This document shows positions 29,587 to 37,051 of a stretch of 64,000 bases of DNA, one piece after another. The notes beneath the pieces are model-generated. The model did not search any database, was not told the DNA's origin, and was given only the letters and a program-made list of their open reading frames with translations. Source of the stretch: JAIBJN01 sp963811635 (GTDB taxonomy: Bacteria; Actinomycetota; Thermoleophilia; Gaiellales; Gaiellaceae); NCBI GenBank assembly GCA_963811635.1, contig CAWESB010000025.1, forward strand, positions 3,793 through 67,792. Reading direction: 5' to 3'. The number at the start of each line of letters is the position of its first letter. The stretch's first letter is position 1. The position numbers and the translations under genes are program-made.

Positions 29587-30564
29587 ATGACCGAGCACGA
29601 ACTCACCTTTCTCTTCACCGACATCGAGCGATCCACGGGCCTCGTCCGCACGCTCGGCGCCGAATACTGCGACGTCCTCTCGGGGTCCCGCTCGCGCATT
29701 CGCTGGGCGGTCGCCAACTCGGGCGGCCGCGAGATCGAGTGCCGCGCCGACGAGTTTTTCTCCGTCTTCGAATCATCCGAGGCCGCGGTCGAGGCCGCCT
29801 GCGAGGCGCAGCGCTCGCTCCTCGCCGAGTCCTGGCCTGGTGAGGCAGCCGTCCTCGTCCGCATGGGCCTGCACACGGGCGTCGCCATCGACGCGGGCTA
29901 CGGCTTCGTCGGTCTCGACGTCCACAGGGCAGCGCGCATCAGCTCGGCCGGCCACGGCGGCCAGATTCTGCTCTCGCGCACGACGGCCGAGCTCTCCGGC
30001 GCGGCCGCGGTCGACCTCGGTCTCTACGAGCTCTCCGGCCTTCCCGAGCCCGAGCAGGTCTTCCAGCTGGTGGCACCCGGGCTTCCGACCGACTTCCCGC
30101 CGCTCCGGCGCGCCCGCCGGATCGACGACGACCGCCTTCGCGTCGTGCTGGCCGACGACTCCGTCCTCATCCGCGACGGGATCGCCCGTCTGCTCGAGGA
30201 CCTCGGGATGAACGTGGTGGCCCAGGCCGGCACGGGCGACGAGCTGCTCGAGCAGGTCGCGGACACCCGCCCGGACGTGGCTGTCGTCGACATCCGCATG
30301 CCTCCCTCCGGCCGCGACGAAGGCGTCCGCGCGGCCAAGGCGATCCGCGGGCTGTACCCCGGCACCGGCGTCCTGCTCCTGTCCCAGGCCGTCGAGCCCG
30401 CCTACGCACGCGAGCTGCTCGCGACCGGTGGCGAGGGCGTCGGCTATCTGCTCAAGGATCGCGTCGCGGACGTGGCCGAGTTCGCGAAGGCGCTCCACAC
30501 CGTCGCAGACGGAGGCGTCGTGCTCGACGAGGAGCTCGACGTGCTCGCGAGCGTCGTTACCTAG
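29587..30564 (+). CDS. Class III nucleotide cyclase fused to a response-regulator receiver
   Basis: 325 residues. Residues 1-170 form a class III adenylate/guanylate cyclase domain: LTFLFTDIERSTGL (first metal Asp), CRADEFFSVFE (second metal Asp), RMGLHTGVA and GLDVHRAARI. Residues 185-325 form a NarL-type receiver: RVVLADDSVLIRDGIARLL, PDVAVVDIRMPP (phospho-Asp) and VGYLLKDRV (Lys), with no HTH after it. The receiver closely resembles that of the NarL regulator at 55179. A phosphorylation-controlled cyclase is the natural reading. The position usually occupied by Asn in the catalytic site is His (DVHRAAR), so activity is uncertain. Confidence 0.88.
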   Translation: MTEHELTFLFTDIERSTGLVRTLGAEYCDVLSGSRSRIRWAVANSGGREIECRADEFFSVFESSEAAVEAACEAQRSLLAESWPGEAAVLVRMGLHTGVAIDAGYGFVGLDVHRAARISSAGHGGQILLSRTTAELSGAAAVDLGLYELSGLPEPEQVFQLVAPGLPTDFPPLRRARRIDDDRLRVVLADDSVLIRDGIARLLEDLGMNVVAQAGTGDELLEQVADTRPDVAVVDIRMPPSGRDEGVRAAKAIRGLYPGTGVLLLSQAVEPAYARELLATGGEGVGYLLKDRVADVAEFAKALHTVADGGVVLDEELDVLASVVT

Positions 30565-30694
30565 AAGGCTCGGGCTTCGGCGCGACGAGCTTGAGCAGCC
30601 GCTCGAGCGTCGACGCATCGAGCTCGCCCCGGTTGCGGGCAAGGGCGGCGAGGAGCGCGAGCTGGCTGCGCGTGGGTTCCTGCTCGTTCTTCAT
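30557..30694 (-). CDS. Small helical protein, 45 aa
   Basis: ATG 30694 to TAA 30557 encodes 45 residues, beginning MKNEQEPTRSQLALLAALAR and ending KPEPSR. It reads as one or two amphipathic Leu/Ala-rich helices, without a membrane segment. It follows the ABC permease gene by 25 bases on the same strand and may be the last gene of that operon. It overlaps the end of the convergent cyclase gene by 8 bases. No Shine-Dalgarno is obvious. Not a named family. Confidence 0.5.
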   Translation of the reverse strand: MKNEQEPTRSQLALLAALARNRGELDASTLERLLKLVAPKPEPSR

Positions 30695-30719
30695 GGGCCG
30701 TCGATGTTCGCGGCCGTGG

Positions 30720-31583
30720 CTAGAGATCCTTCCGCGCGAATGCGGCCAGCGCGGCGGCGCCGACGAGCCCGAGGTAGATCAACGTCCAGGGCCACAGGAA
30801 GGGGCCGGCCCCCTGGGCGCCGCCGAACGGCCCGAGCGTGAGGGCGGCTTCGGTGAAGCCGGTCGTGTCCGCGGTGATGGCATCGAGCCCGTCCTGGTAG
30901 AGCGCCTCGAAGGGGAGAGCCCAGGAGGCCACCTGCGCGACGTTCATGAGCGTCTCCGAGTCGAGCGCCTCCCCGATCTGGCCGAGCAGCCCCGCGACGA
31001 GCCCGGCGCCGAAGACCATGAAAACGGCGATTCCGTTCGCCGTGGCCGAGAGGAAGACCGAGCCAAGCAGCGAGAGAGCCGCGATCACGGCCGTCGCGGC
31101 GGCGAGCTGCAGGGCCGGCCCGACCACCCGGTCCGGCGTCCAGTCGCCGATCGCCCACGTGATCGTCAGCGTGCCCGCGTAGACGACGGCGACGTAGAAG
31201 GCGCAGACCGCCGCCGCCGCCAGGAAGCGGCCGAGGAGGAGCACGGGCCGCCCGATCGGGCGGACGACGAGGGGCTGGAGCAGCCCACGCTCGGCGTCGC
31301 CTCGCACGGTCGCGAGCGTGAGGAACGCGGCCAGCACGGCGCCGAGAAAGAGCGTCGCGAACATGGAGAGGCCGAACATCGTCGCCCCGGTCAGCTCACG
31401 GTCGTCGACGTTGAACGGGTCTTCGCCCGGGCCGACGCGCGCCTCGACCGCGTCGAACGCCTCGTTCGTCCCGAGCGCGTAGAGCCCGAGGAAGGCGGCC
31501 GTGAGCAGGACGACCACGAGGAAGACCCGGCGGCGCAGGCTCTCCCTCAGGGCGTAGCCGATGATCACGGCGACCCCGGTCAT
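30720..31583 (-). CDS. ABC-2 type transporter permease
   Basis: 287 residues with six hydrophobic segments, starting IIGYALRESLRRRVFLVVVL and ending YLGLVGAAALAAFARKDL. A long loop after the first segment contains FNVDDRELTGATMFGLSMF. It fits ABC-2/NatB-like permeases that export lipids, drugs or peptides. Start overlaps the ATPase stop by 4 bases, so both are made together. Confidence 0.88.
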   Translation of the reverse strand: MTGVAVIIGYALRESLRRRVFLVVVLLTAAFLGLYALGTNEAFDAVEARVGPGEDPFNVDDRELTGATMFGLSMFATLFLGAVLAAFLTLATVRGDAERGLLQPLVVRPIGRPVLLLGRFLAAAAVCAFYVAVVYAGTLTITWAIGDWTPDRVVGPALQLAAATAVIAALSLLGSVFLSATANGIAVFMVFGAGLVAGLLGQIGEALDSETLMNVAQVASWALPFEALYQDGLDAITADTTGFTEAALTLGPFGGAQGAGPFLWPWTLIYLGLVGAAALAAFARKDL

Positions 31584-32422
31584 CCCGCGTCGTCCCCGAC
31601 CGCCTCGAGGTAGATCTCCTCGAGGGTCGTCTCGAGCACCCGGACGCCGTAGACGCGCTCCCCGGACGCGACCAGGTCGGCGACGATCCGGGGCACGTCC
31701 TCCCGCTCGGCGGCCTCGAAGAGCCGGGTCCCGCCGTCGACATCGACCTCGACGCCGCGCGCCCGCGCGAGGTCGGACGGCCTGCCCTCGGCGACGGTCT
31801 TCCCGCGCGAGAGGATCACGACGCGGTCGCAGACGAGCTCGATCTCGCTGAGCAGGTGCGAGTTGAGGAGGACGGCGACGCCGCGGCGCCGGAGCTCCTC
31901 GAGCAGCCTCCGAACCGTGCGTCTGCCGCCCGGGTCGAGCGCGCTGGTCGGCTCGTCGAGGAAGAGGAAGCGCGGCGTCCCGACCAGGGCCTGCGCGATC
32001 CCCAGCCGCTGCTGCATCCCCTTCGACATGTTCTCGACGTGTCGTGAGCGCGCCTCCGTGAGCCCGACCAGCTCGAGCAGCTCGGCGCGCTCGGCCTCCC
32101 CTCCGGAGGAGCCCGCGAGACGCTGGTGGAGGAGCAGGAGCTCATCCGCGCTCGCCCACCCAGGGAAGCGGAACAGCTCCGCGAGGTAGCCCATGACCGC
32201 GCGCGCCTCGCGTGAACCGGCGGCGGCACCGCACACGTGCGCGTCGCCGTCGGTCGCACGGACGAGGCCGCAGCCGATCTTCACGAGCGTGGATTTGCCG
32301 GCACCGTTCGGCCCGAGAAGGCCGACCAGCTCACCTTCCTCCACGTGGAGGTCAACCCCGTCCAGTGCCGTCACGGGCCCGTAGCGCTTCACGAGCCCGC
32401 GTGCCGAGAACGCCGCCGCCAT
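31580..32422 (-). CDS. ABC transporter ATP-binding protein
   Basis: 280 residues from ATG 32422. Walker A is GLLGPNGAGKST, the signature is NMSKGMQQRLGIAQAL (MSKGM variant of LSGGQ), Walker B is PRFLFLDEPTSALDP, and the H-loop is LLNSHLLSE. A C-terminal extension (ERVYGVRVLETTLEEIYLEA) is typical of CcmA/NatA-like exporters. It pairs with the downstream permease. It is divergent from grdE with only 36 bases between the start codons. Confidence 0.93.
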   Translation of the reverse strand: MAAAFSARGLVKRYGPVTALDGVDLHVEEGELVGLLGPNGAGKSTLVKIGCGLVRATDGDAHVCGAAAGSREARAVMGYLAELFRFPGWASADELLLLHQRLAGSSGGEAERAELLELVGLTEARSRHVENMSKGMQQRLGIAQALVGTPRFLFLDEPTSALDPGGRRTVRRLLEELRRRGVAVLLNSHLLSEIELVCDRVVILSRGKTVAEGRPSDLARARGVEVDVDGGTRLFEAAEREDVPRIVADLVASGERVYGVRVLETTLEEIYLEAVGDDAG

Positions 32423-32458
32423 CGCGCCGAGTGTACGGGCGTAGCAAACTACACAGCG
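32423..32458. promoter_or_regulatory. 36-bp divergent control region between the ABC exporter and the grd operon
   Basis: The whole upstream space of two divergent operons is 36 bases. It contains GTGTA-N14-TACAC (32431-32454) and, inside it, GTAG-CAAA-CTAC (32441-32452), two nested inverted repeats in AT-richer sequence. No Shine-Dalgarno precedes the grdE ATG (ACTACACAGCG), so the grd transcript may be leaderless. A shared regulator site is inferred. Confidence 0.4.
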
Positions 32459-33661
32459 ATGGCTTCGGCGGCACCGACCACTTCCTGGGAGCTCGCATCC
32501 TTCCCCGCCGGGCTGATGGGGGAGATTCCGGTGCTCGACGGCGTCCGGGTCGACGTCGTCCGCGGCGGCGAGGCCGTCCGGATCACGCACGTCCTCGACG
32601 CGGTCGAACCGCGGGTCCGGCCGGACGGCCGTGCGGCCTTCCCGCAGGAGGGAAAGGCCGGCGAGGGGCGGACGAACCGCCTGGACGGGGTCGTCGTCCT
32701 CTCCTGCCTCGAGTTCCCGGCCGAGGAGCGGACGCTGCACGAGCAGGAGTCGGTGATCGATCTCGCCGGCCCGGGCGCAGAGCTGACGCCCTTCGCGGCG
32801 GACACGAACGTCGTGCTCACGTTCGGCGCGCGCGACGGCCTCGGCAACGAAGAGCTCGAGGCCTGGGCGCGCGCGACGACGCTCTCGGTCGCGGAGGAGC
32901 TGGCGAGGCCGACGCTCGACGGCGTCCCCGACGACGTCGAGCGGTTCGAGCTCGGCCCGGCCGCCGACGACCTGCCGTCGATCGCGGTGCTGATGCAGCT
33001 CTCCGACCTCGGCCCGCTCTACTACCAGTACCTCTACGGCGTCCCGGCCGGCCGTGCCGCCCTCCCTCGGGCCGTCGACCCGGCCGAGCTCCTCGACGGC
33101 GCGGTGACCTCCGGCGAGTACCACTGGGCCGGCCTCCGGAACCCCACGATTGTGTTCCAGCGGAACGCCCTCGTTCGCGCCCTCTACCGGGAGCACGGCC
33201 GCCGCCTGCGCTTCGCCGGCCTCGTGCTCATGCGCGGCTACGAGCAGACCGCCGACGACAAGCAGCGCGCCGCCACGGCGGCGGCGGAGGCCGCGGTCGC
33301 GCTCGGCGCCGACGGGGCCGTCGTGACCACGGACGCCGGTGGCAACTCCCACACCGACGTGATGCTGACCGTGCGCGCGTGCGAGCAGGCGGGCGTGAGG
33401 ACGACGGCGATCGTGGCCGAGATGGCGGATCCGGAGTCGACGAGCTCCGGTCTCACCGACTGGGTGGCCGAGGCCGACTCGATCGTCTCGGCCGGGAACG
33501 CCGAGGAGCTCGTCCCGGAGTGGACGCCCGAGCGCGTTCTCGGCGGGGACACGCTCCTCGACGGGACGGACGCGGCCGCCGCCGGGCCGATCCCGGCGCG
33601 GAACTACCTGGGCGCGACGAACCAGACGGGCCAGCACGCGCTTTCGGCGACCGCATGGTGA
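32459..33661 (+). CDS. grdE: Glycine/sarcosine/betaine reductase component B, GrdE-like subunit
   Basis: 400 residues belonging to the Gly_reductase family that forms the alpha/beta part of substrate-specific protein B. Recognisable parts are FPAGLMGEIPVLDGVRVDVV (N-terminal half), LLDGAVTSGEYHWAGLRNPT, GADGAVVTTDAGGNSHTD and a C-terminal GPIPARNYLGATNQTGQHAL. Protein B binds the amine substrate and hands a carboxymethyl group to the selenocysteine of GrdA. Clostridial GrdE is cleaved at an internal Cys that becomes a pyruvoyl group; here only Cys83 and Cys308 exist, with none in the middle of the chain. Its stop overlaps the grdB start by 7 bases. The substrate (glycine, sarcosine, betaine or other) cannot be told. 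Confidence 0.85.
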   Translation: MASAAPTTSWELASFPAGLMGEIPVLDGVRVDVVRGGEAVRITHVLDAVEPRVRPDGRAAFPQEGKAGEGRTNRLDGVVVLSCLEFPAEERTLHEQESVIDLAGPGAELTPFAADTNVVLTFGARDGLGNEELEAWARATTLSVAEELARPTLDGVPDDVERFELGPAADDLPSIAVLMQLSDLGPLYYQYLYGVPAGRAALPRAVDPAELLDGAVTSGEYHWAGLRNPTIVFQRNALVRALYREHGRRLRFAGLVLMRGYEQTADDKQRAATAAAEAAVALGADGAVVTTDAGGNSHTDVMLTVRACEQAGVRTTAIVAEMADPESTSSGLTDWVAEADSIVSAGNAEELVPEWTPERVLGGDTLLDGTDAAAAGPIPARNYLGATNQTGQHALSATAW

Positions 33662-34929
33662 GGGCCGTCCACTACCTGAACCAGTTCTTTGCCGGCCTCG
33701 GCGGCGAGGAGGCCGCCGAGACGCCGCCGATCCGGCTGGACGGGCCCGTCGGGCCGGGGCGCGGCCTGGCCGCCGAGCTGCAGGGCATCGAGATCGCGGC
33801 CACGCTCGCCTGCGGCGACGATTACTTCGCCGAGCACGAGGAGGACGCGCTCGCACAGCTGCTCGGCCTTCTCGAAGCCGAGGACCCGGACCTCCTGGTT
33901 GCAGGCCCCGCCTTCGGGTCGGGCCGCTACGGGTTCGCGTGCGCCCGCCTCACGCGGGTCGCCTCGGAGCGGCTCGGCATCCCCGCGCTCGCCGCCATGC
34001 ACGAGGAGAACCCGGGCGTCGGCGCCGCCGAGGGGACGCTTGTCGCGGCGACGGCGGTCAACGTCGCGGGCATGCGGGAAGCGCTGCCGCGCATGGCGCG
34101 CCTCGCGGAAGCGCTCGTCGCCGGCCGCGAGCTCGGCCCGCCCGCGGAGGAGGGCTACCTCCCGCGTGGCTTCCGCCGCAACCGCCAGGCGGAGAAGCCG
34201 GGCGCCGAGCGCGCGATCGACCTCCTGCTCGACAAGCTCGCGGGCGAGACCCGGAGCGAGGTCGCCGGGGGGTTCGACCGCGTCCCGCCTCCGTCCGCCG
34301 TCCCGGACCTGTCCACGGCGCTGCTCGCCCTCGTCACGGAGGCCGGCTGCGTGCCCCAGGGAAACCCGGACCGGCTGCCGACGATTCGGGCGCAGGGCTG
34401 GCTGCGCTACGAGCTCGGCGGCGTGGCGACGCTGGCCTCCGGCGCGTACGAGTCCGTGCACGGCGGTTTCGACGTCACGCTCGCCAACGAGGACCCGAAC
34501 CGCCTGGTGCCGCTCGACACCGTCACCGCCCTCGCCGAGGAGGGGCGCATCGGGCGGATCCACGACGTCTTCTACACGACCACCGGGAACGGCACCCCGG
34601 TCGGCGCCTCGACCCGCTTCGGGCGCGAGATCGCGGCCGAGCTGACCGAGGCCGGGGTCGAGGCCGTCCTCCTCTCCGGCACCTGAGGGACCGGAACGCG
34701 CTGCGGGTCAGTGCTGGCGAAGGAGATCGAACGGGCTGGAGTGCCGACGGTGTTCGTCACGTCGCTCCCGACGATCGCGACGATGGTCGGCGCCAACCGG
34801 ATCGTGCGCGGCCCGGCGATCACCCACCCGTTCGGGCTCGACGAGGCCGAGCGCCGTCGCATCGTCGAGCGGGCGCTCGAGATGCTTCAGACCGAGGTCG
34901 AGCCGACGACGGTCTGGGAGCTCGAGTGA
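33655..34929 (+). CDS. grdB: Glycine/sarcosine/betaine reductase component B selenoprotein, GrdB-like (Sec344)
   Basis: 424 residues when the in-frame TGA at 34684-34686 is read as selenocysteine (residue 344). Upstream, the protein has the GrdB pattern VHYLNQFFAGLGGEE near the N-terminus and ALAAMHEENPGV. Around the UGA the product reads LLSGT-Sec-GTGTRCGSVLAKEIERAG, and further on FVTSLPTIATMVGANRIV, matching the family context in which Sec is followed by GTxTRCG. Coding similarity continues without break for 80 residues after the TGA, so it is not a true stop. A hairpin suited to a bacterial SECIS follows. The family's UxxCxxC is here UxxGxxxC-like. The stop overlaps the grdC start (GTGA). 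Confidence 0.88.
34698..34714 (+). promoter_or_regulatory. Bacterial SECIS candidate in grdB
   Basis: Downstream of the UGA, GCGCT (34698-34702) can pair with AGTGC (34710-34714), one pair being G:U, around a 7-base loop GCGGGTC. The loop begins 17 bases after the UGA with a G, and includes GGT, in line with the spacing and apical G expected of bacterial SECIS elements that bind SelB. Confidence 0.6.
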
Positions 34930-36260
34930 CCGGCCGGGCCGCGATCCACGCGTGCTCGATCGTGCTCGCGCACGCGCCGGACCTCGTACGCCACGGGTCG
35001 AAGCCGGCGCGCGAGCTCGCCGCGGATGCGAACGGGTTGCTCGACTCGATCGCACGCAGCCTCCGCGCCTACGACGACGTCCTCGGTTACCCGCCGCACC
35101 AGGCGCTGATCGGCAACCTCCGACCCGACGCCCTCTGGGAGGTGCCGCGCCCGTGGTGGAACGCCCCCGTCGAGCGGCGGCCGGAAGGCCCCTTCGGCGT
35201 CGTCGTCGACCAGGCCGAGCTCTACCGGCGCATGCAGGAGGCGGATGCCTTCGGACTCTTCAAGCTCGACGGGTCGCCGGCGCCGAACGGCGGGCTCACG
35301 ATCGACGAAGCGGGGAAGGCTGCCGGCTCCATGGCCGGCGCGCACGACCTCGACGAGACGCTGTCGGCGTCGGTGCTCCTGGAGAACCTCGCCTGCAAGG
35401 CGACCGGGGCGCTTGCCCTGGAGCACCTCCTGCGGACGACCGGCGTCGCGCCCGAGGACGTCCCGTACGTGATCGGGTGCGGGGAGGAGGCGGTCGGCGA
35501 CCGCTACCAGCGCGGGGGCGGCAATCTCGCGAAGGCGATCGCCGAGCAGGCCGGCTGCCTCAACGCTTCGGGCAGCGACGTGAAGGCGTTCTGCTGCGGG
35601 CCGGTGCACGCGCTCGTCGTCGCCGCGTCGCTGGTGGCCTCGGGCGTCTACCCGCGCGTCGTCGTGCTCGCCGGCGGCTCGCTGGCCAAGCTGGGGATGA
35701 AGTTCTCCGGCGCGCTCCGGCACGGCACCCCGATCCTCGAGGACGTTCTCGCCGGCTTCGCCGTGCTCGTGGCACCGCCGGGTGACGGCGCGCCCGAGCT
35801 CCGGCTCGATGCCGTCGGCCGACACCGCGTCGGGTCGGGCTCGGCCCAGCAGGCCGTGCTCGAGGACCTCGTCGTCGAGCCGCTGGAGCGGCTGGGCCGC
35901 GGCATTCTCGACGTCGACCGCTACGCGACCGAGCTCCACGACCCCGAGATCACGGAGCCGGCCGGGGCGGGGAACGTCCCGAGCCGTAACTACAAGCTGA
36001 TCGGCGCGCTCGCCGTTCGCCGCGGCGAGCTGCCCCGCGAGGAGCTGGACGCGTTCGAGCGCGCGCACGGCCTTCCGGGCTTCTCGCCGACGCAGGGCCA
36101 CATCGCCTCCGCGGTGCCGTGGCTCCCCCACGGGCTCGAGGCCTTGCGCGCGGGCGAGATCGGATCGACGATGCTCCTGGCGAAGGGATCGCTCTTCCTC
36201 GGGCGCATGACCGAGCTCGCCGACGGGATGTCCATCCTGCTCGAACCGGGAAAGGAGTAG
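34926..36260 (+). CDS. grdC: Glycine reductase component C, GrdC-like (thiolase/KAS-like) subunit
   Basis: 444 residues from a GTG overlapping the grdB stop. The thiolase-like fold shows GCGEEAVGDRYQRGGGNLAK, the Cys-containing CLNASGSDVKAFCCGPVHAL, and GSLAKLGMKFSGALRHGTP, all typical of GrdC. It ends PTQGHIASAVPWLPHG and AKGSLFLGRMTELADGMS. In the known pathway protein C accepts the acetyl group from the GrdA carboxymethyl-selenoether chemistry and, with GrdD, releases acetyl phosphate. The partner GrdD is not found in this window. It lies 3 bases upstream of the thioredoxin gene. Confidence 0.87.
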   Translation: MTGRAAIHACSIVLAHAPDLVRHGSKPARELAADANGLLDSIARSLRAYDDVLGYPPHQALIGNLRPDALWEVPRPWWNAPVERRPEGPFGVVVDQAELYRRMQEADAFGLFKLDGSPAPNGGLTIDEAGKAAGSMAGAHDLDETLSASVLLENLACKATGALALEHLLRTTGVAPEDVPYVIGCGEEAVGDRYQRGGGNLAKAIAEQAGCLNASGSDVKAFCCGPVHALVVAASLVASGVYPRVVVLAGGSLAKLGMKFSGALRHGTPILEDVLAGFAVLVAPPGDGAPELRLDAVGRHRVGSGSAQQAVLEDLVVEPLERLGRGILDVDRYATELHDPEITEPAGAGNVPSRNYKLIGALAVRRGELPREELDAFERAHGLPGFSPTQGHIASAVPWLPHGLEALRAGEIGSTMLLAKGSLFLGRMTELADGMSILLEPGKE

Positions 36261-36263
36261 CGA

Positions 36264-36596
36264 ATGCCGGTCGACGCGACCGTCGAGACGTACGGAGACC
36301 TGACGGGCGAGGGCAGCGTCCTCGTCGACTTCTGGGGGCCGCGCTGCCAGCCGTGCCTCGCGATGATGCCGACAATCGCCAAGCTCGAAGAGGAGGCCGG
36401 CGGCGCCGTGCGCGTCGTCAAGGTCAACTCGACCGAGAACCGCGAGATCTGCCGGGAGCTGCGGGTGTTCGGGCTTCCGACCTACGTGCTCATGCACGAC
36501 GGGGAGGAGCTCGAGCGTCTCTCCGGCGACGTATCCAAGGACGACATCGAGCGGGCGTTCGCCACGCTCGCCGCGGAGGGAGGTGAGGCTGCATGA
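36264..36596 (+). CDS. Thioredoxin of the glycine reductase operon (CQPC active site)
   Basis: 110 residues with a thioredoxin fold. The redox motif is VDFWGPRCQPCLAMMPTI, with CQPC and no Trp directly before the first Cys, unlike the canonical WCGPC of the trxA at 11829. The cis-Pro segment is FGLPTYVLMHDGEE. A dedicated thioredoxin beside grdA is well known in clostridial clusters, where it re-reduces the selenoprotein after each turnover. No thioredoxin reductase gene accompanies it here. Its stop overlaps the grdA start by 4 bases. Confidence 0.9.
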   Translation: MPVDATVETYGDLTGEGSVLVDFWGPRCQPCLAMMPTIAKLEEEAGGAVRVVKVNSTENREICRELRVFGLPTYVLMHDGEELERLSGDVSKDDIERAFATLAAEGGEAA

Positions 36597-37048
36597 AGCT
36601 GGACGGGAAGAAGGTGATCGCGCTCGGCGAGCGGGACGGCGTGTCAGGCCCCGCGATCGCCATGTGCGTCGAGTCGGCGGGAGCCGAGGTGATCTTCGTC
36701 GAGACGGAGTGCTTCGTCTGAACGGCCGCCGGGGCCATGGACCCGGAGAACCAGGACCGCATCAAGGGCCTGGTCGACACGCACGGCGCGGACGACCTCG
36801 TGGTCGTGCTCGGCGCCGCCGACCTGGAGTCGCTCGAGGTCGCGGCCGAGACGGTGACGATGGGAGACCCGGCCTACGTGGGTCCATTGGCAGGAGTCCA
36901 GTTGGGGCTCCCGGTCATTCACATCCTCGAGGAGGACGTCAAGGAGCAGGTCGACGCAGGCGTCTACGACGAGCAGGTCGGGCTGCTCGAGATGACGCTC
37001 GACGTCGAGCAGGTGCGGGACGCCGCCAAGAAGTTCCCCGGGCGCTGA
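36593..37048 (+). CDS. grdA: Glycine reductase selenoprotein A (Sec43)
   Basis: 151 residues when the in-frame TGA at 36719-36721 is decoded as selenocysteine (residue 43). The sequence around it, ETECFV-Sec-TAAGAMDPENQ, matches the hallmark CFVUTAAGAMD motif of GrdA almost exactly, and residue 43-44 is the standard Sec position. The remaining protein (VVLGAADLESLEVAAETV, GPLAGVQLGLPV) has normal family length. GrdA carries the Se-carboxymethyl intermediate from protein B to protein C. It is translationally coupled to the operon thioredoxin. Because CFVUTAAGAMD is so characteristic, this gene anchors the identification of the whole operon. Confidence 0.95.
36729..36746 (+). promoter_or_regulatory. 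Bacterial SECIS candidate in grdA
   Basis: CCGGG (36729-36733) pairs perfectly with CCCGG (36742-36746) around an 8-base loop GCCATGGA whose first base is G. The loop starts 13 bases after the UGA. A competing shorter hairpin GGCC-GCCGG-GGCC lies closer to the UGA. Exact placement needs RNA folding. Confidence 0.5.
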
Positions 37049-37051
37049 TCG

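Noticed and set aside
34684..34686. Reading TGA in grdB as a stop and the downstream part as a separate gene
   Set aside because: No start codon or ribosome binding site follows, and family motifs continue directly across the TGA.
32459..37048. D-proline reductase (prd) operon
   Set aside because: GrdA with CFV-Sec-TAAGAMD and a GrdC-like thiolase-fold protein are specific to the glycine reductase type; prd operons lack them.
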